Positions 8,282 through 17,083 of a stretch of DNA of 29,070 nucleotides are shown here, one piece after another (position 1 is the stretch's first letter; the number at the start of each line of letters is the position of its first letter). This DNA comes from Megamonas hypermegale. GTDB taxonomy: Bacteria; Bacillota; Negativicutes; Selenomonadales; Selenomonadaceae. The position numbers and the translations under genes are program-made. Where the stretch lies: positions 141,560-170,629 of the forward strand of contig DCFC01000010.1 in assembly GCA_002314325.1 (NCBI GenBank), in the 5' to 3' direction. The notes under the pieces were generated by a model. It saw only the letters and a program-made list of their open reading frames with translations. It was not told where the DNA came from and made no database searches.

Positions 8282-9910
8282 ATGAAAAATAAAATTATTA
8301 ATATGTTATCTAATGCATCAGCGTTGCCAGTTCTTTTTATTGGTTCTGGTTTAACACGAAGATATTTAGACCTTCCAAATTGGGAAGATTTATTGAAGAT
8401 GTATTGTTTTAAATATCCTTATGAATACTATTATGATAAAGCAAAAAGAGAGTATCCAGATTCATTAGAGAAAATTTATCCAAGAATTGCAGATTATATA
8501 GAAGCGGATTTTAATAATATTTATTTTACAGATGATGAATACGCTGAAAGCAGAAAATGTCATGAAAAAGATATAAATGATAAGATATCACCTTTTAAAT
8601 TTTGTATGGCAGATTTTTTTAAGGAAAAGAGTAAAAATATAGAAGGTAAATACCCCAATGAAATTGAGTTGTTAAAGAAAATAGGAAATAAAAATATTAG
8701 TTGTGTTATTACAACTAATTATGATTTGTTTCTTGAGAATATTTTTGGTAAAGATTCTTTTAAAACATATATAGGTCAGGACGAATTACTTTTTTCTACA
8801 ATTTATGAAATAGCAGAAATATATAAAATACATGGTTGTTGTTCTAAACCAAATTCTATAGTAATTAATTCACATGATTATGATTTATTTATTAGAAAAA
8901 AAGAATATTTAAGTGCGAAAATATTAACCCTTTTTTTAGAGCGACCGATTATATTTTTAGGATATAGTGTTAATGATGCTAATATTCGACGTATATTATG
9001 TTCTATTTCAGAGTGCCTTGAAAATAATCAATTAGAACAATTGAAGAAAAGATTAATTTTTATAGAATGGGCAAAATCTAAAAATGAAGAAGGAATTAAT
9101 GAAAAGCAATTTGATTTCAATAATGGCAAAATAGTATCAATGGAAAATATTAGGTTATTTGATTATTCTGTTTTATATTCGGCTATATTAGATAATACTG
9201 TTAAATATGATGTAAAAGCTCTTCGTAGAATAAAAAGTCAACTTTATGAGCTTGTAAAAACAAATAAACCAACTGAACGATTGTATATTGCTACAGACAT
9301 TGAAAATACTGATGGTGATATAGATTTTGTTGTTGGTGTAGGTGTTTATGGTAAATTTGGAAAAGTTGGTTATAGAGGTATAAAAGCAGAAGAAATATAT
9401 CTTTATGCGATAGGAGAATCTGATTTACAATATGATGATAATATGATTTTAAAAGAGGCTATTCCTGCTTTGAATAATGGACGTACCATTTGGCCTATTA
9501 GACAATTTGTAAGTCGATGTAAATCAATTGATTGTTTAAATGAAAAAGTAGAAAAATCTTTAGAGAAATCTACGCTAGATTTATTATCACGAGAAAGGAG
9601 AAAAGCCATTATAGAGGGGAAATTTATTGAATATATTAATATGCCTTGTATATTAGAACATTATAAGCAATATGGATTAAATAAAACAATATCAGATATT
9701 TTTAAGAGTGATTTTGAGAAAATTAATACAGAAGATTTATTACAATTTATAAAATTAGCGATAAAAGATGAACCTACTTTATTAAAAGGAGAAAAGCATT
9801 CATTAAGGTCAAATTTTAAGAAATGTATTACTTTATGGGATATGCTTGTTTATTCAGGATTAGCAGATAATAAAATAAAAGAATTAAATAAATACAATCA
9901 AGAAAAATAG
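8282..9910 (+). CDS. SIR2-domain protein, probable defence NADase
   Basis: The 542-residue protein has an N-terminal SIR2-like domain (about residues 10-240). The nucleotide-binding FIGSGLTRRY lies near residue 19, TTNYD at 144-148, a catalytic-type HG at 184-185, and GYSVND at 227-232. SIR2 domains of this bacterial group commonly hydrolyse NAD+ during abortive phage defence. NADase activity here is inferred from that family. The C-terminal half (about 300-542) matches nothing I recognise and could sense a trigger. It has no transmembrane segment. AGAGGAT precedes the ATG, 43 bp after hsdS and on the same strand, so it probably belongs to the restriction operon. The gene is much more AT-rich than its neighbours at third codon positions, suggesting separate acquisition. 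Confidence 0.82.
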   Translation: MKNKIINMLSNASALPVLFIGSGLTRRYLDLPNWEDLLKMYCFKYPYEYYYDKAKREYPDSLEKIYPRIADYIEADFNNIYFTDDEYAESRKCHEKDINDKISPFKFCMADFFKEKSKNIEGKYPNEIELLKKIGNKNISCVITTNYDLFLENIFGKDSFKTYIGQDELLFSTIYEIAEIYKIHGCCSKPNSIVINSHDYDLFIRKKEYLSAKILTLFLERPIIFLGYSVNDANIRRILCSISECLENNQLEQLKKRLIFIEWAKSKNEEGINEKQFDFNNGKIVSMENIRLFDYSVLYSAILDNTVKYDVKALRRIKSQLYELVKTNKPTERLYIATDIENTDGDIDFVVGVGVYGKFGKVGYRGIKAEEIYLYAIGESDLQYDDNMILKEAIPALNNGRTIWPIRQFVSRCKSIDCLNEKVEKSLEKSTLDLLSRERRKAIIEGKFIEYINMPCILEHYKQYGLNKTISDIFKSDFEKINTEDLLQFIKLAIKDEPTLLKGEKHSLRSNFKKCITLWDMLVYSGLADNKIKELNKYNQEK

Positions 9911-9979
9911 TTAATATATAATTTTTTGAGAATTAGATGGAGTAGTAAAAATTTATTTATAGAAATGGGGATAAGAACA

Positions 9980-10213
9980 ATGAATAGAGAATTACCGAAA
10001 GCAGGGGAAATCTGGCTGCATTTCAAAAATAACAAGTATTTGATTATAACCGTTGCTGAACATACGGAAACGGGTGAAAAGTTTGTGGTGTATAAAGCGT
10101 TGTACGGCGACTACAAGGATTATATCCGTCCTGTAGATATGTTTATGAGTGAAGTTGACCACGAAAAATATCCTGATGTAGTACAGAAATACAGATTTGA
10201 GAAACTGAAATAG
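9980..10213 (+). CDS. DUF1653 family protein
   Basis: A 77-residue small protein. The segments [28 protein letters not shown] and IRPVDMF match the DUF1653 family, whose function is unknown to me. I place the start at the ATG at 9980. GGGG at 9967-9970 gives a ribosome site, and the family normally begins close to the PKAGEIW segment. In-frame starts at 9926 (TTG) and 9965 would add residues that do not resemble the family. Its base composition returns to that of the hsdR/hsdM genes, unlike the AT-rich SIR2 gene before it. A strong terminator follows, so it may be the last gene of the restriction operon. Confidence 0.78.
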   Translation: MNRELPKAGEIWLHFKNNKYLIITVAEHTETGEKFVVYKALYGDYKDYIRPVDMFMSEVDHEKYPDVVQKYRFEKLK

Positions 10214-10230
10214 AAAAATGAACATGACAG

Positions 10231-10267
10231 AAAAGCTCTTGCATTAATATCCGGCAAGAGCTTTTTC
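10231..10267 (+). terminator. Terminator after the DUF1653 gene
   Basis: AAAAGCTCTTGC (10231-10242) pairs perfectly with 10254-10265 around an 11-nt loop, and the right arm runs into TTTTT. Confidence 0.88.
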
Positions 10268-10281
10268 TTGTAAAGATAGTA

Positions 10282-10310
10282 TTGTTATTGTGCCAATGAT
10301 GAAATATACT
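10282..10310 (+). promoter_or_regulatory. Promoter of the AlbA_2 regulator gene
   Basis: TTGTTA (10282-10287), 17 bp, TATACT (10305-10310). Transcription would begin near 10317, almost at the first ATG (10319). This favours the downstream start at 10340/10343, which has GAAAGAGG before it. Confidence 0.7.
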
Positions 10311-10339
10311 ATTTTTAGATGAATTATGAAAGAGGCAAA

Positions 10340-11758
10340 ATGATGATAACTGATGAATTTATTGCAGGCGAGTCGAAAACGCTTGAGTTTAAATCGAAAC
10401 TGCCTGATAAAAGCGAAACATATATGAAAACTATTATAGCATTTGCTAATACAAGCGGCGGAAGACTTATTATAGGTGTTGATGATGATAGGTCAATAGT
10501 GGGTATAAATAAAGATAATGTCTTTGAACTTACGGATAGAGTAACAAATGCAATTTCTGATGCGTGTGAACCGCAGATAGTACCGGATATTTCTACTACA
10601 ACAATAGATGATAAATGTATTCTTGTTATAAAGATTTATCCGGGAGCCAATAGACCGTATTATTTGAAAAGTAAAGGGAAGGAACGCGGTACATATATCA
10701 GAAGTGCGGCAACATCAAGATTAGCCGATTTTGATAAGATTAGAGAATTGGAAATGGAGGGGAAAAATCTTTCGTGGGATGAACAGATTTGTGTAGGATA
10801 TGAAGTTACAGCAGAAGCCATAAATAAACTCTGTAAGGATATACAACTATATATGAGTTCTTCGGTATCAGAAGAAGTTAAAATGCCGACGGAAAAGCAG
10901 TTAGTAAATTGGAAAGTATTGAAAGAAAGCAATGGCAAGTTTTTAGCGACAAATGCTTTTGTTTTACTGACAAGTGATTTTTTTCCGTTTGCGAAAATAC
11001 AATGTGCGTTATTTAAAGGAACGACTAGAGATGTTTTTATTGATAAAAAGGAATATACTGGTTCAATATATGAGCAAGTAGAAAATGCGTATCAGTTTGT
11101 ATTGCGTCATATTAATCAAAGTGCAAAGATTGAAGGTCTCGTCAGAAATGATAAATATGAATTACCGACTGGTGCAATTAGAGAAATGATAGTTAATGCA
11201 CAAGTGCATAGAAACTATATGGATAATTCATCTGTTCAAATAGCCATTTATGATGATAGATTGGAAGTATCTTCACCAGGTTCATTGTATGGCGGATTAA
11301 CATTAGAGGAAATTGTATGCGGTAAATCTAAAATTAGGAATAAGGTTATTGCCGAAATTTTTAATAAAATGGATTTGATTGAACAGTGGGGAACCGGTAT
11401 ACAGAGGATAATAAATAGAGCAAAAGAATATGGTTTGCCAAAACCAGAATTTATGGAAATAGGCGAGACTTTTCGCGTTAATTTGTATAGAAAAAAAGCC
11501 GATAAAAAGCCGATAAAAAAAGCCGATAAAAAGCCGATAAAAAAAGCCGATAAAAAGCCGATAAAAGTTAATAGAGAAAACTTAATTATGGCATATATAA
11601 AGGAAAATGGCAGTATATCGAATATGGAAGCTAGACAGATTTTGAATTTGGCAGAATCCACAACTAAACGGTTTTTGAAAAATATGGTCAATGAAGGTTT
11701 ATTATTGGAAGAAGGAGAAAGAAAAAGCAGGATATATGTATTAGTTGATGAAGAATGA
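10340..11758 (+). CDS. AlbA_2 / HATPase_c_4 domain transcriptional regulator
   Basis: The product starts with an AlbA_2 (Schlafen-type, divergent AAA_4) nucleic-acid-binding domain, seen in GESKTLEFKSKLPD and FANTSGGRLIIGVDDD. A GHKL-like HATPase_c_4 segment follows (IREMIVNAQVHRNYMDNSSV, then LEVSSPGSLYGG and EQWGTGIQRI). A C-terminal winged helix comes last, starting at NRENLIMAYIKENG. Proteins of this build are usually annotated as ATP-binding transcriptional regulators. The ligand is unknown. Three exact repeats of KKADKKPI form a basic linker before the winged helix. I choose ATG 10340 (472 aa) because of GAAAGAGG at 10328-10335. ATG 10343 is equally possible and ATG 10319 is too close to the predicted transcription start. 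The gene has its own promoter next to the restriction island. Confidence 0.82.
   Translation: MMITDEFIAGESKTLEFKSKLPDKSETYMKTIIAFANTSGGRLIIGVDDDRSIVGINKDNVFELTDRVTNAISDACEPQIVPDISTTTIDDKCILVIKIYPGANRPYYLKSKGKERGTYIRSAATSRLADFDKIRELEMEGKNLSWDEQICVGYEVTAEAINKLCKDIQLYMSSSVSEEVKMPTEKQLVNWKVLKESNGKFLATNAFVLLTSDFFPFAKIQCALFKGTTRDVFIDKKEYTGSIYEQVENAYQFVLRHINQSAKIEGLVRNDKYELPTGAIREMIVNAQVHRNYMDNSSVQIAIYDDRLEVSSPGSLYGGLTLEEIVCGKSKIRNKVIAEIFNKMDLIEQWGTGIQRIINRAKEYGLPKPEFMEIGETFRVNLYRKKADKKPIKKADKKPIKKADKKPIKVNRENLIMAYIKENGSISNMEARQILNLAESTTKRFLKNMVNEGLLLEEGERKSRIYVLVDEE
11491..11562 (+). repeat. Three perfect 24-bp tandem repeats (minisatellite) in coding sequence
   Basis: Three identical 24-bp units occupy 11491-11514, 11515-11538 and 11539-11562, each encoding KKADKKPI. 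Each unit itself contains two copies of AAAAAGCCGAT, so it grew from a shorter duplication. Because the unit is a multiple of three, copy-number change would lengthen the linker without breaking the frame. Confidence 0.97.
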
Positions 11759-11777
11759 TTTTAGAGGAGATGAAGTA

Positions 11778-12242
11778 ATGATTAAGATACTTTTCGTGTG
11801 CCACGGCAATATTTGCAGGTCGACAATGGCCGAGTTCGTGATGAAGGATTTGGTGCGCAAAGCTGGACTTTCGGACAAATTCATTATCAATTCAGCGGCG
11901 ACAAGCCGTGAGGAGATAGGCGCAGATACGCATTACGGTACGAAGGCGAAATTGCGGGAAATGAATATTCCGTTTACAAAGCGCAAAGCGGTGCAGGTAA
12001 CAAAGAGCGATTATGATATGTATGATTATATTATCGTGATGGATAACAATAATCTGCGCAATCTGAGATATATTATCGGCGAGGATACGCAGCATAAGGT
12101 GCATAAGATGATGGCGTTCGCCGGAGAGATGCGCGATGTGAAAGACCCGTGGTATACGAATAATTTCGATGAAACGTATGCTGATATTGATAAGGGCTGT
12201 CGGGCACTGCTTGATTATCTGCGGGATAACGGAAATATTTAA
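11778..12242 (+). CDS. Low-molecular-weight protein tyrosine phosphatase
   Basis: A 154-residue cytoplasmic phosphatase. The CX5R(S) active-site loop CHGNICRS is at residues 8-15, with nucleophile Cys8 and Arg14. The general acid loop DPWY is at 123-126 (Asp123). The enzyme removes phosphate from protein phosphotyrosine and possibly phosphoarginine. The partner is unknown. AGAGGAG just upstream fixes the start at 11778. A longer reading from 11745 would overlap the end of the preceding gene and add residues not found in the family. It ends at a hairpin shared with the convergent ridA gene. No tyrosine kinase or capsule gene lies nearby. Confidence 0.92.
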   Translation: MIKILFVCHGNICRSTMAEFVMKDLVRKAGLSDKFIINSAATSREEIGADTHYGTKAKLREMNIPFTKRKAVQVTKSDYDMYDYIIVMDNNNLRNLRYIIGEDTQHKVHKMMAFAGEMRDVKDPWYTNNFDETYADIDKGCRALLDYLRDNGNI

Positions 12243-12283
12243 AAAAAGGCTGAATGTCAGTATAAACTGCATTCAACCTTTTT
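12241..12283. terminator. Bidirectional terminator between phosphatase gene and ridA
   Basis: The arm 12242-12255 pairs with 12269-12282 (one mismatch on plus, a G-U pair on minus). An inner CAGT/ACTG stem continues it. T-runs exist in both directions, so it can serve both convergent genes. Confidence 0.8.
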
Positions 12284-12299
12284 GTGTTAGTTATGAATT

Positions 12300-12671
12300 T
12301 TATTTTGCGGCGATTACTTCGACTTCGATTAATGCACCTTTCGGCAGTTTGCTCACTTCAACGCAGGAACGGGCCGGATACGGCTGTTTAAAATATGTGG
12401 CGTAAATTTCGTTTACTTTGCCGAAATCGTCGATATTGGTGATGAAAACAGTCGTTTTGATGACGTTTTCCCATTTTGCACCGGAAGCGGCGATTACAGC
12501 CTGAGCGTTTTTCAGTGCCTGATGAGCCTGGGCTTCGATGCCTTCAGCCATTTCACCTGTTGCCGGATTGAGGGCAATCTGACCGGATGCAAATACAAAA
12601 TTGTCGGTTTCCACTGCCTGAGAGTACGGGCCGACAGCTGCCGGTGCACTGTTTGTCTGAATGATTTTCAT
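12300..12671 (-). CDS. ridA: RidA family 2-iminobutanoate/2-iminopropanoate deaminase
   Basis: A 123-residue YjgF/YER057c/UK114 protein. RidA hydrolyses reactive enamine/imine intermediates such as 2-aminoacrylate released by PLP enzymes, protecting other enzymes in the cytoplasm. The signatures GPYSQAV, FASGQIALNP, VFITNIDDF and YPARSCVEV are visible. The Arg in the last motif is the carboxylate-binding residue of the family. I place the start at the ATG at 12671 because GAGGTG lies 6 nt upstream. A GTG at 12680 overlaps that ribosome site and is less likely. The gene is single, convergent with the phosphatase gene, and its upstream region is a palindromic element. Confidence 0.93.
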   Translation of the reverse strand: MKIIQTNSAPAAVGPYSQAVETDNFVFASGQIALNPATGEMAEGIEAQAHQALKNAQAVIAASGAKWENVIKTTVFITNIDDFGKVNEIYATYFKQPYPARSCVEVSKLPKGALIEVEVIAAK

Positions 12672-12690
12672 GATGTTCACCTCGAAAATA

Positions 12691-12843
12691 ATGATATATC
12701 ACCTGTTGTGCTAGTAAAACATTTAGTCTATAAACAGCAGTATAATAGTTTATATTCGCTGTCTGTTGCCGCTTAACCTCACTAAATATAAACTATTATA
12801 CTGCTTTGAAGAACTCAACTAGAACAACAGGTAATTATATACT
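12691..12843. repeat. Palindromic element A between ridA and the PBP gene
   Basis: Outer arms 12702-12715 (CCTGTTGTGCTAGT) and 12818-12831 pair with one mismatch. Inner arms 12736-12756 and 12785-12805 pair perfectly over 21 bp. Each outer box is flanked by an AT-rich TATATAAT-like stretch. The same box occurs twice in element B (14769-14846), so the two are related. TATAAT-like hexamers occur in both arms, but without convincing -35 boxes. Confidence 0.8.
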
Positions 12844-12883
12844 GTTATTTTAGCATAAATATCAGATATATTTTAAGGATTTT

Positions 12884-12913
12884 TTGCACTGATTGCTTCG
12901 AGTTTGCTATAAT
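12884..12913 (+). promoter_or_regulatory. Promoter of the class B PBP gene
   Basis: TTGCAC (12884-12889), 18 bp, then a perfect TATAAT (12908-12913) preceded by TGC, an extended -10. Confidence 0.7.
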
Positions 12914-12955
12914 AAGAAAAATAATACGTTGAATATTTAAGGAGCAAAACGTATC

Positions 12956-14728
12956 TTGAAAGTACAAAGCAAGAAAAATAAAGTACAAAACAATATAGTT
13001 AAGCTGTTTTTCGTTTTACTCGGTGTTTTCTGCGTACTGGTTGGACGGTACGGCTGGGTGCAGATTGCGCAGGGCGAACAGATGATGGAGCGCCTTAAGG
13101 GGCAGGTGCAGGAAGAAAGCGTACTGCATGTGCCGCGCGGAACGATTTATGATGCCAATATGAAGGAAATGGCAATCAGCACGATGGTGAGCTCGCTGTT
13201 TGTCGACCCGAACCATACGGAAAATCCGGAGCAGGTAGCGACGGATTTGGCGCCGCTTATCGGTATGAGCAAAGAGGAAATTCTGGAACGTATCGGCAGA
13301 GGCGGCGGTTTTGTCTGGCTGAGAAGGCAGATGGAACCGGAGATGACGAAGGCGGTAAAAGATTTAATGAAGCAGAAACCGGAATATTTTGCATGTCTCG
13401 GTTTCCGTCAGGAGAGCAAGCGGTATTATCCGAATGATATGCTGGCGGCAAATGTACTCGGTTTTGTCGGTACGGACGATAAAGGGCTCGACGGTATTGA
13501 ACAGCAGTTTGACAGCATGATAAAGGGCGAGGACCAGGAAGCGTCCATTTTTACGGATGCGCTGGCACGGCCGATTTTGGACTCGGTGTTCATGATAAAT
13601 TCGCCGGTGGATGCCAACTGCAAGAATATCCAGCTGACGATTAATGCGCAGTATCAGTTCATTGTGGAAAAAGCGCTCGATAAAGCTTTGATTGAGCACG
13701 GTGCGGAATCAGTTACGGCTGTAGTCATGAACCCGCAGAACGGCGATATTCTGGCAATGGCGATGCGTCCGTCGTACGACCCAAACTATTTTTACAAATA
13801 CGACCCGATGGTCTGGAAAAATAAAGCCGTATCCGATATTTACGAACCGGGCTCTACGTTTAAATCTATCGTAGCGGCGGCCGGCTTTCAGGAAAAAATC
13901 GTTTCGCCGTCGGATATATTCGTAGATCCGGGCAGAGTGGAAGTTTCGGGCAGAGTTATTCAAAACTGGAATGACGGTAGTTTCGGCACGGTTACGTTTC
14001 TGGATGTAGTAAAAAATTCCATCAATACCGGTTTTGCCGAATTGGGCTTGAAACTGGGCGGCGAACGCTTGATGAATTATGCGCGTAAATTCGGTTTCGG
14101 TGAAAGAACGGGTATCGAGCTTCCGGGTGAAGAGCCGGGCATTTTGTTCGACCCGAAGGATATGGTGGCTTCCGACGTAGCGACTTCGGCAATCGGGCAG
14201 AGTATTGCTGTTACACCGCTGCAAATGGTTACAGCGATGTCGGCGATAGCCAATGACGGTGTACTTTTGAAGCCGCATATCGTGAAGGCTATTTACAATG
14301 CGGACGGCAGTGTTTATCAGCAGATGGAAAAAGAGGAAGTGCGCCGCTGTATCGACTCCGATGTGGACAAGACGCTCAAATCGGTGCTGGAGCAGGTAGT
14401 ATCGACGGGCGGCGGTTCAAAAGCGTCGATTGAAGGGTATAATATAGCCGGTAAAACGGGTACGGCGCAGAAAATCGACATGGTGCACGGCGGTTATCTG
14501 CAGGGCCATTATATCGCTTCGTTCTGCGGCTTCGGCCCGGTGGAAAATCCGCAGTTTACAGTGCTTGTAGTTATCAACGACCCGGGCGGCGGCAACTACT
14601 ACGGCGGGCAGATAGCGGCGCCGATTGCGCATGATATTTTTGTGCAGCTGTTCCGTTATGCCAATGTAAAACCGGTAAACGGTAATCAGAGTCTGCTCGA
14701 TGAGCTCAATAAAGATAACAAACAGTAA
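12956..14728 (+). CDS. Class B penicillin-binding protein (FtsI/SpoVD-like transpeptidase)
   Basis: A 590-residue peptidoglycan D,D-transpeptidase. An N-terminal membrane anchor (about residues 14-33) is followed by the PBP dimerisation domain with VPRGTIYDAN (59-68) and then the transpeptidase domain. The catalytic motifs are S300-T-F-K303, S355-I-N357 and K500-T-G502. It cross-links cell-wall peptides on the outer face of the membrane. No C-terminal PASTA domain is seen. It starts with TTG at 12956, with AAGGAG at 12939-12944 (a fairly long 11-nt spacing). The gene stands outside any visible division and cell-wall cluster, flanked by palindromic elements A and B. It could serve division (FtsI) or a specialised role such as SpoVD. 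Sequence alone does not separate these, so no symbol is assigned. Confidence 0.9.
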   Translation: MKVQSKKNKVQNNIVKLFFVLLGVFCVLVGRYGWVQIAQGEQMMERLKGQVQEESVLHVPRGTIYDANMKEMAISTMVSSLFVDPNHTENPEQVATDLAPLIGMSKEEILERIGRGGGFVWLRRQMEPEMTKAVKDLMKQKPEYFACLGFRQESKRYYPNDMLAANVLGFVGTDDKGLDGIEQQFDSMIKGEDQEASIFTDALARPILDSVFMINSPVDANCKNIQLTINAQYQFIVEKALDKALIEHGAESVTAVVMNPQNGDILAMAMRPSYDPNYFYKYDPMVWKNKAVSDIYEPGSTFKSIVAAAGFQEKIVSPSDIFVDPGRVEVSGRVIQNWNDGSFGTVTFLDVVKNSINTGFAELGLKLGGERLMNYARKFGFGERTGIELPGEEPGILFDPKDMVASDVATSAIGQSIAVTPLQMVTAMSAIANDGVLLKPHIVKAIYNADGSVYQQMEKEEVRRCIDSDVDKTLKSVLEQVVSTGGGSKASIEGYNIAGKTGTAQKIDMVHGGYLQGHYIASFCGFGPVENPQFTVLVVINDPGGGNYYGGQIAAPIAHDIFVQLFRYANVKPVNGNQSLLDELNKDNKQ

Positions 14729-14768
14729 GATAAACTTTTATTTTTGGCTATTATGTTGTAAAATTAAA

Positions 14769-14846
14769 AATGCTACATATAATATCTATTGTGCTGGCTT
14801 AAAAGCTCGATGTTTTGCTAGCACAACGGGTACATATAATAGCATT
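14769..14846. repeat. Palindromic element B upstream of serS
   Basis: AATGCT (14769-14774) pairs with 14841-14846. The box at 14785-14798 pairs imperfectly with GCTAGCACAACGGG (14817-14830). The minus-strand reading of the right arm matches the left arm of element A over about 25 nt, including GTTGTGCTAG and AAAACAT. TATAAT at 14835-14840 might act as the serS -10, but no good -35 is present. I see no T-box features in this leader. Confidence 0.75.
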
Positions 14847-14863
14847 CGTTATAAATTTTTTAA

Positions 14864-16153
<1,290 letters not shown>

Positions 16154-16156
16154 GTT

Positions 16157-16212
16157 TGGTGCAATGTAATTGCACCAGGTACTTTTTCTTTGTTACACAA
16201 AGAAAAAGTACC
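16157..16212. repeat. Two adjacent perfect hairpins after serS
   Basis: TGGTGCAAT (16157-16165) pairs with 16169-16177 around a 3-nt loop. Then 16178-16192 pairs perfectly with 16198-16212 (15 bp, 5-nt loop). The second has TTTTTCTTTG-type arms like the hairpin at 326-361. Confidence 0.75.
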
Positions 16213-16225
16213 CAAAATTAAATAA

Positions 16226-16260
16226 AAAGGCTCATCAAGATACAATTTTGATGAGCCTTT
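16226..16260 (+). terminator. Terminator upstream of the secreted repeat protein gene
   Basis: AAAGGCTCATCAA (16226-16238) pairs perfectly with 16248-16260. The T-run is short (TTT), but on the minus strand the hairpin is followed by TTTT-ATTTAATTTT. Confidence 0.6.
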
Positions 16261-16284
16261 AAATATATCGAAGAAGGTGATTTT

Positions 16285-17040
16285 GTGAAGAATTTAAAAT
16301 GGATTGTGAGTTTCTGTTTAATCGGTATATGCGTATTTTCCTCCGTCGGACAGGCGAAAACTGTTACGCTCGATAAGACGAAAGTTCTGGTGCCGCAGGG
16401 CTGGAGCACTGTCAACAGTGATTTGAAATTTAAAAAGGGTACGACGGTGGAACTGAACAGCAACGGCGAAGTCGTAAGTGGTACGCTAAACCGCGATATC
16501 GCACTGCGGCCAACCGGTTGGCGCAATATGGTCAATGATTATTACGAAGAAAGCAACAACAGCATTTTCTACCCGCGCATTTTCCATCCGTTTACAAGCG
16601 TGTCCATACCGACGCCGACATACGGTCATGTGCGCTATAAAGGTGATAGGCCGATTACGTTTGCCGCTGACGGTACGGTTCTGTCCGGTACGATTGACGA
16701 GGAGGTAACGGTCAGCGTGCAGAAAGACAGATACGGGCTCGTTACGTTCAACGACCAGTATGAATTGGCATTTTATCCGGACGGTTCTGTGCGCAAGGGC
16801 CGACTGAATGACGATACGATGCTGCGGCCGAACGGCTGGCAGACGGGACTAACAGGCGATGAACTGGCCGGTTTCGTCGAATTTAAAAAGGGCAGTGATG
16901 TAACTTTTTCGCAGCAGGGCTATGTAACGTCCGGTGTATTGAAAAAAGATGTGAGTTGGCAGCTGTCAAATGGAGAGATTATAATGCTTAAAGCCGGTCA
17001 ACTGATTTACTTTACAGATAACGGTCCTGCTATGGCATAG
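16285..17040 (+). CDS. Secreted protein with internal repeats, function unknown
   Basis: A 251-residue protein with a Sec signal peptide: positive N-terminus, hydrophobic residues 6-22, likely cleavage after Ala24 in the VGQA segment. The mature part holds about four degenerate repeats of the type F-x3-G-x-V-x-S-G-x-L-x2-D, often followed by LRPxGW, at about residues 55-79, 124-144, 160-185 and 206-228. This resembles beta-hairpin/MORN-like repeats but I cannot assign a family. The start is GTG at 16285, supported by GAAGGTGA at 16273-16280. It is a single gene ending in a strong terminator. An envelope or extracellular location is inferred from the signal peptide. No lipobox Cys follows the cleavage site. 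Confidence 0.75.
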   Translation: MKNLKWIVSFCLIGICVFSSVGQAKTVTLDKTKVLVPQGWSTVNSDLKFKKGTTVELNSNGEVVSGTLNRDIALRPTGWRNMVNDYYEESNNSIFYPRIFHPFTSVSIPTPTYGHVRYKGDRPITFAADGTVLSGTIDEEVTVSVQKDRYGLVTFNDQYELAFYPDGSVRKGRLNDDTMLRPNGWQTGLTGDELAGFVEFKKGSDVTFSQQGYVTSGVLKKDVSWQLSNGEIIMLKAGQLIYFTDNGPAMA

Positions 17041-17045
17041 AAAAT

Positions 17046-17073
17046 AAAAAGGAGAGGATAGCCTCTCCTTTTT
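17046..17073. terminator. Bidirectional terminator between convergent genes
   Basis: AAAAAGGAGAGG (17046-17057) pairs perfectly with 17062-17073 around the loop ATAG. It separates the plus-strand secreted protein gene from the minus-strand iolG-like gene. Confidence 0.92.
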
Positions 17074-17083
17074 GTTTGCCTTA

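Noticed and set aside
11491..11562. CRISPR-like repeat array
   Set aside because: The repeats are directly adjacent with no spacers and lie in frame inside a gene. It is a coding minisatellite.
11248..11691. 147-residue open frame on the minus strand
   Set aside because: It is the mirror of the AlbA_2 regulator gene and its repeats. It has a low-complexity FLSAFFIG translation and no ribosome site, and the sense protein has clear domains.
13709..14278. 189-residue open frame antisense to the PBP gene
   Set aside because: The sense strand carries all transpeptidase motifs. The antisense translation is Arg/His-rich without recognisable features.
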